Shown here piece after piece: positions 13,203 to 20,083 of a stretch of 23,379 bases of DNA; within the stretch, counting starts at the first letter, position 1; every line of letters starts with the position of its first letter. Source of the DNA: a virus. The notes under the pieces were generated by a model that saw nothing but the letters and a program-made list of their open reading frames with translations, was not told where the DNA came from and searched no databases. Where the stretch lies: the IMG/VR virus record IMGVR_UViG_3300046690_000280, positions 1 to 23,379 of that record; one strand, given 5' to 3'. The position numbers were made by a program, and so were the translations under genes.

Positions 13203-14119
13203 TTCTTATCTCCCAAGCCGATAGGGCAAGGCGATACAGGGCAGTGCGCACAATAGCGGTGTGGCGCTGCATGAGGGCAGTCCCGAGCGTCCCTCGTCAC
13301 TGCCTCGTCTGCTTGCTCATCGGCGCGCGGAAGGGGATATACGAGACTAAGTGCGCGCAGTTCGAACGCCGGGTTGCTGCTCAGTTCATTGGCATCCGCA
13401 TGCGTGATGTTCGTCCAAAACGGCGAACCCACGTCTTTAACGCGGAGCTGCCATTGCTCGACGGCCTGCGGAGCGTCTGCTTGCTCGGCGTCACCGCACG
13501 ATTGCGCGGGAGCGGTGGAAGCAGCGAGCACTTCGCGTGCGTATGCTGCCGCTGCTTTGCGAACGCCGTAGAGACCGCTCTGGCTCGCCATCAGTTCTAG
13601 TTGATCGTCCGTCAGCGGTACAGGACAGGCAGGCTTGCTTGCAAGCAGGGCGCGGAGTGCCGCTTTCTCCTGCTCCGCCGTTTCCAGCATTCCGCCTGAA
13701 TCGAACGGGCCGCCGACAAGCGACCATGCCGACGCAAACACTTGCGCCTGCTCCATGATTGAATCGATCTGTTGGTCAGTCATAGCCTCTCCAGCGATCT
13801 TTGTAGTGGTGGTATTCATGTCGGGATTTGGTTCGATGCCTGTCCCGTCGCACCGTACGCATCGACCCGGCGCGCAGTCATTGTCGCCACAACCTTTGCA
13901 CTGGTAACACGGAACCGATCCGGCCTTTGAAGGAGGGGATTTACGGGCTTGCCATTCGTCAACCGTAAAGCCAAATTCGATCGTGCAAAGCGAGCAGTCT
14001 TGATTGCTGCACCATGCATACGTCACTGATTCGCACGGCGAAAATCCGTTGTCACTTTTGGCTTCTGATCCGCAGAACGGGCACGGCTTAAGCTTCACTG
14101 CGTCTGTATCGGTATTCAT
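13199..14119 (-). CDS. Lar-like zinc-ribbon protein fused to a modular phage protein
   Basis: 306 residues. Residues 10-60 match the Lar restriction-alleviation zinc ribbon: [10 protein letters not shown], a later Cys pair (WCSNQDC) and a terminal V-D-E-W-Q-A-R. Lar of the Rac prophage modulates type I restriction-modification. A Cys-rich knuckle follows ([20 protein letters not shown], about 70-92), then from about residue 100 a different helical and Cys-ending region. The junction carries a second copy of CCCGACATGAATACC, the sequence at the gene's own start codon, and an in-frame ATG at 13783 has GGAGAGG upstream. Together these suggest two former genes joined by recombination at short homology, with possible separate translation of the second part. 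Confidence 0.7.
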   Translation of the reverse strand: MNTDTDAVKLKPCPFCGSEAKSDNGFSPCESVTYAWCSNQDCSLCTIEFGFTVDEWQARKSPPSKAGSVPCYQCKGCGDNDCAPGRCVRCDGTGIEPNPDMNTTTTKIAGEAMTDQQIDSIMEQAQVFASAWSLVGGPFDSGGMLETAEQEKAALRALLASKPACPVPLTDDQLELMASQSGLYGVRKAAAAYAREVLAASTAPAQSCGDAEQADAPQAVEQWQLRVKDVGSPFWTNITHADANELSSNPAFELRALSLVYPLPRADEQADEAVTRDARDCPHAAPHRYCAHCPVSPCPIGLGDKK

Positions 14120-14140
14120 GTCGGGTTCCTTGCGGGTGAG

Positions 14141-14734
14141 TCAGGCGGCGACTGGTGTTTGAATACGGCAGCGTCGCGCCAGCTCGACAAGCCATTTCGC
14201 CAACTCAACCGGCGTGTGCTCGCGCATGGAGTCGGGAATTTCGGGCCGTGAGCGGCGCTCTATCCCTTTTCGATGCAAGCTGGAGGCGACAACGTATTCA
14301 GCTTTGCCCAGCTTCATCGGCATCGCAGGCACGTCCGCCGGCGAGCAGCCGACGATATAAAGCAGCGTTGATTTCTCTGCCAGATGCCCAAACCAGTGTT
14401 GATGAATCGGTAGCGTCCAGCCACCAAACTCGTCAGGCGCGCCAATCATTCCGAGCTGCTGGTCCTGCCAAAGTCGCGACGCTGACGGGTGCTCCAGAAC
14501 GCCGCCGAACTCGCGGATCTGTGCGACGGCCCAGCGGGCCAAGTCTTTTTCGTCAGGCCGCGGCTTTGCCATATGAGCGAGTCTTCCCCAAGCGCGGCAA
14601 GGCGGATGTGCAACGATGGGCGAGCCGCCAGGCCAGTTGCGGGCGTCGCGGTCTATGTCCCACACGTCGCAACCCGGTAACGTCTTGTAGACGCTGTCCT
14701 TGCGCGCGAACAGGACTGCAACGGTTGAACTCAT
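14141..14734 (-). CDS. Phage protein with PPC motif, possible cytosine-methyltransferase-like fold
   Basis: 197 residues. VAHPPCRAWGRL (about residues 41-52) and GGVLEHPSASRLW (about 77-89) echo the Pro-Pro-Cys catalytic loop and the E-N-V loop of C5-cytosine methyltransferases. The length is far below a full enzyme, and no SAM-binding FxGxG is evident. Start: ATG at 14734 with GAGGGA upstream. It may be a reduced or divergent nucleotide-modifying enzyme; the resemblance is only at the motif level. A leftward terminator (14765-14791) lies just before it and no promoter is visible between, so its expression needs read-through. Confidence 0.5.
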   Translation of the reverse strand: MSSTVAVLFARKDSVYKTLPGCDVWDIDRDARNWPGGSPIVAHPPCRAWGRLAHMAKPRPDEKDLARWAVAQIREFGGVLEHPSASRLWQDQQLGMIGAPDEFGGWTLPIHQHWFGHLAEKSTLLYIVGCSPADVPAMPMKLGKAEYVVASSLHRKGIERRSRPEIPDSMREHTPVELAKWLVELARRCRIQTPVAA

Positions 14735-14764
14735 ATTCCCTCGCCGGCATAGCCGAACAGTTGT

Positions 14765-14791
14765 AAAAAACGGGCGCTGACCGAGCCGCCC
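14765..14791 (-). terminator. Rho-independent terminator, leftward
   Basis: On the minus strand, GGGCG, a 10-base loop, CGCCC, then G and six T. It ends the short transcript from the promoter at 15215 and would attenuate the long leftward early transcript. Confidence 0.65.
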
Positions 14792-14799
14792 TAAGCACG

Positions 14800-14816
14800 C
14801 CGCGCTGTCTGCGCGG
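14800..14816 (-). other. Hairpin between the 111-residue gene and the terminator
   Basis: CCGCGC, loop of five, GCGCGG, a perfect 6-bp GC stem nine bases from the terminator stem. It may protect the 3' end of the mRNA or assist termination. Confidence 0.45.
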
Positions 14817-14829
14817 TTCGGGGTAAGCG

Positions 14830-15165
14830 TTATGCTGCCGCCGCGCTTGCGACCGGCTTGCGCGTGATCGCTGGAATGCTGCCGATGCGAATGCTCACCT
14901 GGTCGTGGTTATCGCGCGCAAGGATGGCTGCGGTTGCCGCGATCAGGTTGTGCGTCAGTTGACTTGTCGGCGTGATAGAGCGCAGGTATGCGTCTGTTGC
15001 CTGAGCGAGCGCGCGGGCAAGTTGGTCTTGTTTCACCGTGCGGGTTCCGATGTGGCGCTTTGAGGCAGCCGCCCGGCGCGCAGTGACTGAGCACGCGCTT
15101 ACACGAGCGGCCATGTTGGCGTTCGCTGGCGAGCGTAATAATGCTGAGAATTTCGTGTAGAGCAT
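14830..15165 (-). CDS. Hypothetical protein in a single-gene operator-controlled unit
   Basis: 111 residues from the ATG at 15165, preceded by AAGGAACGGAAACC. The first half is basic and Ala-rich (AARVSACSVTARRAAASKRHIG). The second half is helical (DQLARALAQATDAYLRSI, then LIAATAAILARD). No known family was recognised. Its own operator-bearing promoter (15215-15243) and a terminator after it make it a self-contained unit inside the early operon, which often marks a regulator or a host-directed small protein. The leader before the ATG resembles that of the gene at 21559. Confidence 0.6.
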   Translation of the reverse strand: MLYTKFSALLRSPANANMAARVSACSVTARRAAASKRHIGTRTVKQDQLARALAQATDAYLRSITPTSQLTHNLIAATAAILARDNHDQVSIRIGSIPAITRKPVASAAAA

Positions 15166-15214
15166 GGTTTCCGTTCCTTTTTGTTGGTTTTGATCAAGTG
15201 CTGCTATGTGCGTA

Positions 15215-15243
15215 ACGATACCGCAACAGTATCCGTAACGCAA
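15215..15243 (-). promoter_or_regulatory. Operator-embedded promoter of the 111-residue gene
   Basis: On the minus strand, TTGCGT (15238-15243), 17 bp, TATCGT (15215-15220). The palindrome GATACCGCAACAGTATC (15217-15233) covers the -10 and spacer. The start codon lies 50 bases past the -10. Confidence 0.75.
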
Positions 15244-15246
15244 TAC

Positions 15247-15606
15247 CTAATTTCGTGCTTTCATGCAAAGTTCACGGAAGCGCCGCTGTTCCGCGTCGTA
15301 TCCGGCCAGGTTGGCGTGCATCCATGCTGGCGATGCACTACGTTTTGTCTTGCGTTCGATTGCCTCGCGTAAGGCGTCGCCTTCTAGCAAGGCATAGCGC
15401 ACGCGTGATGTCGTCGCGTCGCGCCATACGATTCCCTTTGCGACGAGCGCATGCAGGGCATCGCGCACGGCTGATCGCGGGCTTTCGTGGAGTAGGGCGC
15501 ACACTTCGTCTTGCGTGTAGTGATACGCCGGGACCATTGCGCCGATCAGTTCTTCGTGAGCGACGGTTTCAGCTTGGCGTGAGCTGCTGATTGCGATGTT
15601 TTTCAT
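15247..15606 (-). CDS. Winged-helix DNA-binding protein, putative
   Basis: 119 residues. About residues 28-72 (HYTQDEVCALLHESPRSAVRDALHALVAKGIVWRD) fit a winged helix-turn-helix, followed by a beta wing (SRVRYALLEGD) and a charged helical tail (AEQRRFRELCMKARN). It could be a phage transcription regulator or a replication-linked DNA-binding protein. It ends four bases before the -35 box of the next promoter. It is coupled to its upstream gene by ATGA; its own ribosome binding site is weak. Confidence 0.6.
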   Translation of the reverse strand: MKNIAISSSRQAETVAHEELIGAMVPAYHYTQDEVCALLHESPRSAVRDALHALVAKGIVWRDATTSRVRYALLEGDALREAIERKTKRSASPAWMHANLAGYDAEQRRFRELCMKARN

Positions 15607-15881
15607 GCTTTGTCCGTTTTGCGCGCGGGGTAGGGGCGTACCTCGCCGTAGTAGGCCGTCACTTTCTTTCCGCGCCTAAGTGCGTCTTCGGCGATCGAAT
15701 CACTCCATCCTGAGAGCATCGACGTCTCAATATCCGACCACTGAATCAGCGCTGCGATCGGCGTTTCTAGCTTCTTGCGCAGCGTCTGCACCTCAGCCTC
15801 AAGCGCTGCATAGTCGGAATGGCGCACGTATAAGCCATTGGGGCAGGGCGCCGAACTTGTGCCGAATCGTTGAACTGTCAT
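15603..15881 (-). CDS. Hypothetical protein with short coiled coil
   Basis: 92 residues. The ATG at 15881 has GGAG upstream. SDYAALEAEVQTLRKKLETP forms a short coiled coil, and a mixed region with WSDIETSMLSGWSD follows. No family was recognised. It sits in a run of genes linked by four-base ATGA overlaps (16084 to 15606). Confidence 0.6.
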   Translation of the reverse strand: MTVQRFGTSSAPCPNGLYVRHSDYAALEAEVQTLRKKLETPIAALIQWSDIETSMLSGWSDSIAEDALRRGKKVTAYYGEVRPYPARKTDKA

Positions 15882-16084
15882 TTCGTCTCCATCTGATATG
15901 CCGCAACAGCCTTTCCAACGGCGGCGCCGATGGTCTCAGGGCTTGCGCCTTGCAAGGAGCCGAAAATCTTGACGGCCATGAATGCCGAGCCAGCGAATAC
16001 GCAGATCGCCATCACTGCAACGAATGCAAACCAAACTTTGAAAAATGTGGGGATTCCATGCCCGCCAAAATCGTTGCGCTTCAT
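15878..16084 (-). CDS. Small membrane protein
   Basis: 68 residues from the ATG at 16084 (GGAGACAGT directly upstream). One strong transmembrane segment covers about residues 14-40 (VWFAFVAVMAICVFAGSAF), with a short basic N-terminus and a helical Ala-rich C-terminus ending YQMETK. The location is inner membrane. The function is unknown. It is coupled to both neighbours by ATGA. Confidence 0.65.
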   Translation of the reverse strand: MKRNDFGGHGIPTFFKVWFAFVAVMAICVFAGSAFMAVKIFGSLQGASPETIGAAVGKAVAAYQMETK

Positions 16085-16527
16085 ACTGTCTCCATGTGTG
16101 GTTGTGCTGTACCCATCTTCATTGCGCGCGCCGGCTCCCATAGCTCATACGCGCGATCCCATGCTGCGAACTTTTCCTCGCGGGGCGCTTTGCCTTGGTC
16201 GAGCCATTGATGGCACCAGTGGCAGCCCGGCACAGTGCGCGAGTGGCTTGCTTTGAGGCCCATTCCTTTGCCGTCGCGTGACTGGTTGCTATGGCACGGC
16301 ACAACGATGTCTGGGGATGCTTCGCCGCCACAGATGACGCGCAGATAGCAGGCTTCACCGCGGCATGCCTCCAGATACTTCGATCCCTCGGCGACGGTCG
16401 GCCGCTTCGGCGCGCGCTTCTTCATCGGCTTGCGCCCCAGTTCCTTCGTCGCGCTGCGAAAGCTGCTGAATGACGCGCCGGGCTTGCGAGCGAATGCGCT
16501 CGGCTTGAGTGGTGTTGATCGCTTCAT
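16081..16527 (-). CDS. YbcO-type phage nuclease (DUF1364)
   Basis: 148 residues from the ATG at 16527. The basic N-terminus (MKRSTPLKPSAFARKP) leads into the DUF1364 core: YLEACRGEACYLRVIC, PDIVVPCHSN, GMGLKASH and VPGCHWCHQWLDQG. This is the Cys/His-rich, HNH-related fold of the E. coli DLP12 prophage protein YbcO, a metal-dependent nuclease. Its neighbours NinB and RusA belong to the same nin-type recombination region, as in lambdoid phages. An ATGA overlap links it to the membrane-protein gene. Confidence 0.8.
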   Translation of the reverse strand: MKRSTPLKPSAFARKPGASFSSFRSATKELGRKPMKKRAPKRPTVAEGSKYLEACRGEACYLRVICGGEASPDIVVPCHSNQSRDGKGMGLKASHSRTVPGCHWCHQWLDQGKAPREEKFAAWDRAYELWEPARAMKMGTAQPHMETV

Positions 16528-16919
16528 CGCGCCCCCGCCAGCAATCCGGCAAACGGATGTGCTCGACCATCGCAAGCAGTCCTACGCGCCTTGTATACGC
16601 CAGCGTATTTGCGGTAGTGACGAGCCGATGCCTGTTTGCGTGCATCGACCAGGTCCGGCTGCGGCTTGTCGCGCTTGTCGCCGGCCCGGTACACCGCGCC
16701 CCACAATCCGCTCTTGCCGACCATGCGGTGCCAGTCGCAGATGTAGACCTGCTTCGGCGTCTCGGCGCGCAACATGCGCAAATGGCGGCGCACGCCAGTC
16801 TCGGCGATGCCGACGAGCGCTTCGAGTTCCTTGGCGGTCAGCGCTTCCTGCTGGAGCAGTTCGAGGATCTTGTTGCGCGTGGCGTGGCGCACGCTGTTGG
16901 CGTTGAGCTTGCCGGTCAT
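16524..16919 (-). CDS. Winged-helix regulator-like protein
   Basis: 131 residues. RNKILELLQQEALTAKELEALVGIAETGVRRHLRMLRAE (about 15-53) is an ArsR/MarR-like winged helix-turn-helix. The C-terminal part is basic with aromatic residues (HRMVGKSGLWGAVYRAGDK). It lies between NinB and the YbcO-type gene, where phages often carry a late-gene or DNA-binding regulator. ATGA overlaps join it to both sides. It lacks the features of a CI-type repressor, so it is an unlikely binder of the GATAC operators, though not excluded. Confidence 0.6.
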   Translation of the reverse strand: MTGKLNANSVRHATRNKILELLQQEALTAKELEALVGIAETGVRRHLRMLRAETPKQVYICDWHRMVGKSGLWGAVYRAGDKRDKPQPDLVDARKQASARHYRKYAGVYKARRTACDGRAHPFAGLLAGAR

Positions 16920-17332
16920 GCTGCAAGTCCCTCCATGCCCGCATCAGCCGCGATCCTGATGTCATTGCCGGCACACCAAGCGAGTACGTATTCGATCAGG
17001 CTATTGAGGCGCTTGACGCCCATCTGGGCCGTCGATTCGCGGATATTGACCCACTCCCCCTCAAGGCCCGGAACCATGTCGGATCCAATGCCGGTCGCTA
17101 CCGCATGCGCAGATACCATAAGAGTTTTCCACTGGACGGCCGTCAGGCTGCGCCCGCGGAAATCTGCCTGCTTGGCGATCTGCGTGAAAAGTGAATGAAG
17201 CAGTGCGTTCTGTTGGATTGTGCGGGTGCGTTCTTGCAGGATCAACACGTGACCGTCAGGCCGCTTGTGCACGGCATCGGCTGCCATGCGGCGATTGTGC
17301 GGCGTCAGGAAGATCGTTAATTTGTCGCTCAT
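16916..17332 (-). CDS. ninB: NinB-type recombination protein
   Basis: 138 residues from the ATG at 17332. The family signature is seen in RTIQQNALLHSLFTQIAKQ, LTAVQWKTLMV and the C-terminal GVKRLNSLIEYVLAWCAGNDI. NinB (Orf of lambda) binds single-stranded DNA and acts as a recombination mediator that loads the annealing protein onto SSB-coated DNA. It overlaps the RusA gene stop (TGATG). The whole recombination set (Sak4-like ATPase, SSB, NinB, RusA) is in one operon. A start at 17389 would add 19 residues inside rusA and was rejected. Confidence 0.88.
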   Translation of the reverse strand: MSDKLTIFLTPHNRRMAADAVHKRPDGHVLILQERTRTIQQNALLHSLFTQIAKQADFRGRSLTAVQWKTLMVSAHAVATGIGSDMVPGLEGEWVNIRESTAQMGVKRLNSLIEYVLAWCAGNDIRIAADAGMEGLAA

Positions 17333-17706
17333 CACGCCCCCATCACCATGACACCGAGCCGACCGCCCTTGACGATCTCGCCGCGGCATACCAGCAGCTC
17401 GTCGATCTGCGAATCGTCGTCATAGACGCCCGCGTGCGTCAGCGCATCGAGCGCGGCTTTCACACGATTGTCAATATCGGCAATGCGTCGATCGCGCATG
17501 CTCACATGCAGCGCCACGCATAACCGGGCGGCACCGAACTTGATGGCGTTGCGCTCTGCGACGATCTCGGCGACACGCTTGCGGAAGTCCTTGCCTTCCT
17601 TCGTGACATAGATGCCGCGCTGCGACTTCCTCCAATAGCAATTGATCGACGGCGGAAGTGGGAGGGTGAGGAACTGCGCAACGCCGGATAATGGATGGTC
17701 TGTCAT
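17332..17706 (-). CDS. rusA: RusA-type Holliday junction resolvase
   Basis: 124 residues, close to the usual 120. LPLPPSINCYWRKS is the family N-terminus. RRIADIDNRVKAALDAL (Asp77, Asp79, Lys83) and GVYDDDSQI (Asp96-98) provide the metal-binding and catalytic acidic residues. It is a homodimer that cleaves four-way junctions in phage DNA. It overlaps the methyltransferase gene by four bases upstream and ninB downstream. Confidence 0.93.
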   Translation of the reverse strand: MTDHPLSGVAQFLTLPLPPSINCYWRKSQRGIYVTKEGKDFRKRVAEIVAERNAIKFGAARLCVALHVSMRDRRIADIDNRVKAALDALTHAGVYDDDSQIDELLVCRGEIVKGGRLGVMVMGA

Positions 17707-18422
17707 GCCAGCAACCCCATCTGCTCATGCTTAGCTGGCGCAGGTGCGTCGAACAGCGAAACTTGGCGCTGTGCATCCTCTATGCGCTTGCAGGCGATTT
17801 CGAAGTACTTCGGCTCGCGCTCGATACCTGTGAACGAGCGGCCTAATCGCGTTGCTGCTACTCCGGTCGTACCCGATCCCATGAACGGGTCGATGATCGT
17901 TTCGGGCATTCCTGCCTGCTCGATGCACCACTGCATGACAGCGACCGGTTTCTGGGTCGGATGGACGCGCTGCACACCCTTTTCCTCGCCCGCGCGCAAC
18001 ATCCCATTCCAGAGATGGCGAAAAATTCGCACCGCCTTAGGGAGATTGGTCCATGCCAATTCGCAATCAGCAAAGTCAGTTGCGCCGTTCTGCTTGTCCC
18101 AGATCAGCCAGCAAGACGATGGCGGCATCGGGTAGTAGTTGCCGCCAAAAATTATTGCGATCTTCCCTGCCTGCAAAACGGCATCAAGCAACGCGCCATC
18201 AATAGGGCTTTGATCCCAATCAAATTGGCCGTAGTCGACCTGATCGGCCACCTGCTTTGATTTCCATGTGTCTTTGCGCTGCCGACCAGCGATCTTTTTG
18301 CTGCTTTCGGCAATCCCATACGGAGGATCAGTAATCACCGCATCCACCCGCTGCAGAGTCGGCAGGATCTCGCGGCAGTCGCCTAAATACAGCGTTGCAT
18401 CGCCGATGATTTCTTTTTTCAT
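17703..18422 (-). CDS. DNA adenine-N6 / cytosine-N4 methyltransferase, beta class
   Basis: 239 residues. DPPYG (32-36) is catalytic motif IV and DPFMGSGTT (178-186) is the SAM-binding motif I, so the order IV before I marks a beta-class enzyme. It has a short target-recognition region between. DPPY is compatible with adenine N6 methylation. Near the end QVSLF (220-224) matches the beta-clamp-binding consensus. No partner restriction gene is adjacent, so it is an orphan that probably protects phage DNA or times replication. It sits between small hypothetical genes and rusA with overlapping ends. Confidence 0.92.
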   Translation of the reverse strand: MKKEIIGDATLYLGDCREILPTLQRVDAVITDPPYGIAESSKKIAGRQRKDTWKSKQVADQVDYGQFDWDQSPIDGALLDAVLQAGKIAIIFGGNYYPMPPSSCWLIWDKQNGATDFADCELAWTNLPKAVRIFRHLWNGMLRAGEEKGVQRVHPTQKPVAVMQWCIEQAGMPETIIDPFMGSGTTGVAATRLGRSFTGIEREPKYFEIACKRIEDAQRQVSLFDAPAPAKHEQMGLLA

Positions 18423-18601
18423 GCTTTTCGGTCGCTCCTAATAAACGCCCATAGCTCTTTCTTTGCCCGCTCAGCCGCTGCATCGCCGGCCGTCTGCCGC
18501 ACGCGCTCGACAATCGCCTTGGCCTTGTCGAAATAGCCGCTTCGCCCGTCGCGCACTGCGGCGAGGAAGCGCGCTAAACAGTCGGCTTGCGTCAGCACCA
18601 T
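18419..18601 (-). CDS. Small hypothetical protein upstream of the methyltransferase
   Basis: 60 residues. CLARFLAAVRDGRSGYFDKAKAIVERVRQ followed by AAAERAKKELWAFIRSDRKA suggests a mostly helical protein. Its stop overlaps the methyltransferase start (ATGA), and its own start overlaps the end of the 37-residue gene. The ribosome binding site is weak, so coupling is likely. Short genes of this type commonly precede phage methyltransferases. The function is unknown. Confidence 0.6.
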   Translation of the reverse strand: MVLTQADCLARFLAAVRDGRSGYFDKAKAIVERVRQTAGDAAAERAKKELWAFIRSDRKA

Positions 18602-18705
18602 GGAATAGCCGCAAACGAAACGGTGCGCAGGATGTACCAGCAGCCATGATCCACAGAGCCGTACTCGCTGTAGGCGTCGAACTTGATGCGAATCATGGTG
18701 TGCAT
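18592..18705 (-). CDS. Very small hypothetical protein (37 residues)
   Basis: The ATG at 18705 (MHTMIRIKFDAYSEYGSVD), with GAGA ten bases upstream, opens a frame that runs to a TGA at 18592 and fills the gap between the Gp157 and the 60-residue gene. A second ATG at 18696 is possible. The peptide is beta-like and ends in Trp-Cys. Support comes from the compact gene order only. Confidence 0.45.
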   Translation of the reverse strand: MHTMIRIKFDAYSEYGSVDHGCWYILRTVSFAAIPWC

Positions 18706-18717
18706 GGCGGGTCTCGG

Positions 18718-19212
18718 TTAAACGCGGATCTCTAGCCGATCCTTGACGATCAGCCGTGCGCCGGCGATCTCTTGGCCTGCTTCTAGCGCCTTCTTGATCT
18801 CGGTCTTGTTCGGCTCGGTCTTGACGCGCATGTATTGCTGCGGCACGGCGTCGGCATCGACGACTTCGACGGACTTGTCGCGGCCTTCGCGCAGGGCAAT
18901 CGTCACCAGCGGGTTTTCGATGCGCAGGCGTTGCGCAGACTTCATGTTCTGTTGGAGGTAGCCTTCCAGGCGCTCAGCGCGCGCTTCCCACTTGCGTGCG
19001 CGCTCGACGATCTCAGCAGCCGCATCGCGCATCATCTTTGCGTTAGCGGCAATTTCGCGCGAGATCAGGGCGCAGCCGACAGCCTTCTTGTCGAAGTCCT
19101 CGGCGCAGCCTTCAAGCGTGTCCTCGATGGTCGTGTCGTCGAAACCTGCATCCATCAGGTCGTTGCGGATTGCCAGCAGCTCGCCGGTCAACTGGTACAG
19201 TGGCGGGTTCAT
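18718..19212 (-). CDS. Siphovirus Gp157 family protein
   Basis: 164 residues from the ATG at 19212 (AAAGGAA upstream). The family layout is clear: LYQLTGELLAIRNDL near the start, a long coiled coil in the middle (MMRDAAAEIVERARKWEARAERLEGYLQQNM), and the C-terminal beta part with LVTIALREGRDKSVEV, VPQQYMRVK and a K-x-x-I-K-K-A-L-x-x-G motif. Gp157 proteins are common in phage recombination and replication operons, often next to SSB and annealing proteins; the exact role is not established. It is the first gene after the operator-bearing promoter at 19259. Confidence 0.85.
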   Translation of the reverse strand: MNPPLYQLTGELLAIRNDLMDAGFDDTTIEDTLEGCAEDFDKKAVGCALISREIAANAKMMRDAAAEIVERARKWEARAERLEGYLQQNMKSAQRLRIENPLVTIALREGRDKSVEVVDADAVPQQYMRVKTEPNKTEIKKALEAGQEIAGARLIVKDRLEIRV

Positions 19213-19258
19213 TTCAGTTCCTTTTGATTGTGTGTGCTGCGGTATCGGTGCATGCATA

Positions 19259-19289
19259 AAGATACCATGACGGTATCCTTAGCGGTCAA
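19259..19289 (-). promoter_or_regulatory. Operator-bearing promoter of the Gp157-methyltransferase-RusA segment
   Basis: The palindrome GATACCATGACGGTATC (19261-19277) is complete. On the minus strand, TTGACC (19284-19289) is followed after 19 bp by TATCTT (19259-19264), a longer spacer than at the sister sites, and an A7T3 tract lies just upstream. An extra half-site CGGTATCGG is at 19240-19248. The start codon is 47 bases past the -10. Confidence 0.65.
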
Positions 19290-19528
19290 ATTTTTTTACG
19301 CCGCAGGCCGCGCCATTCGAAGCCGCCTTCGCGGTCTGCCTCCCTGCTCGGTCGATGCTTGCACGACTCGGCACCGTGTGGCGTCTGCGCCGTGTATGAC
19401 CAACGATTGCCGGTCCAGTAGCTGAACAGGCGAAAGATGGTCTTGCCGTTCGGCTTGCGGCGCACTTCGTACACGCCGATGTGCCGCGGCTTTATGCTCT
19501 TGTCGAACCAGTCTGTGAACTCTTGCAT
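19286..19528 (-). CDS. Hypothetical phage protein
   Basis: 80 residues. The ATG at 19528 has AGGAG upstream. KPRHIGVYEVRRKPNGKTIFRLFSYWTGNRWSY is a beta-rich module with G-x-Y-E-V and Y-W-T/D-G-x-x-W elements, often seen in small phage proteins. The tail is very basic and ends RRKKI. The stop codon lies inside the -35 box of the next promoter. The function is unknown. Confidence 0.65.
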   Translation of the reverse strand: MQEFTDWFDKSIKPRHIGVYEVRRKPNGKTIFRLFSYWTGNRWSYTAQTPHGAESCKHRPSREADREGGFEWRGLRRKKI

Positions 19529-19576
19529 GTGAGGTCTCCTGGCTGACGCCGGCCCGGGCCGGCGACGCGTTTCGCT

Positions 19577-20080
19577 TTAGATCAGCGACCACTTGGCGCG
19601 TGAATACGCCGGGCTGAATGGGATGTCGTCGTCCATTTCGTCAAATCCGCCTCCCTGCGGAACCGGGCGGCGTTCGCTGGCTTGGCCGTTCTGAGGCTGG
19701 CGCGGCTCCGATCGCTGCCCTCCCTTCGACTGTTCACCGCCATCGGCTCGACCGCCAAGCATCTTCAATGACTCGACGACCACCTCGACGGAATACTTGT
19801 CGACGCCTGCCTGGTCTTGCCACTTGCGTGTGCGGATTCGGCCTTCGATGTAGACCGACGATCCCTTCTTCAGATACTCGGCCGCGATTTCAGCCAAGCG
19901 CCCGAACAGGTTGCAGCGATGCCATTCGGTGTGCTCCTTCTTCTCGCCGCTCGCCTTGTCTTTCCACGACTCGGTAGTCGCGACGCGAATATTTGCTACA
20001 GCATCGCCGCTCGGCAGGTAGCGCACTTCGGGGTCTGCGCCGAGGTTGCCGATGATGATTAGCTTATTGACGGATGCCAT
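19577..20080 (-). CDS. ssb: Single-stranded DNA-binding protein
   Basis: 167 residues. The OB-fold is typical of bacterial-type [44 protein letters not shown] and [18 protein letters not shown] Gly/Gln/Arg linker follows (113-145). The acidic tip DDDIPF stands at 150-155 but is followed by 12 more residues ([12 protein letters not shown]), whereas the host SSB ends in the Phe. The extension could weaken binding of host tip-partners or favour phage partners. The ATG at 20080 has AGGAG upstream. It is directly downstream of the Sak4-like ATPase, matching known SSB/annealase pairs. Confidence 0.95.
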   Translation of the reverse strand: MASVNKLIIIGNLGADPEVRYLPSGDAVANIRVATTESWKDKASGEKKEHTEWHRCNLFGRLAEIAAEYLKKGSSVYIEGRIRTRKWQDQAGVDKYSVEVVVESLKMLGGRADGGEQSKGGQRSEPRQPQNGQASERRPVPQGGGFDEMDDDIPFSPAYSRAKWSLI

Positions 20081-20083
20081 GGA

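Noticed and set aside
16595-16608. ATACGC-CA-GCGTAT inverted repeat
   Set aside because: It is a different spacing and sequence from the operator family, lies deep inside a coding region and has no promoter elements.
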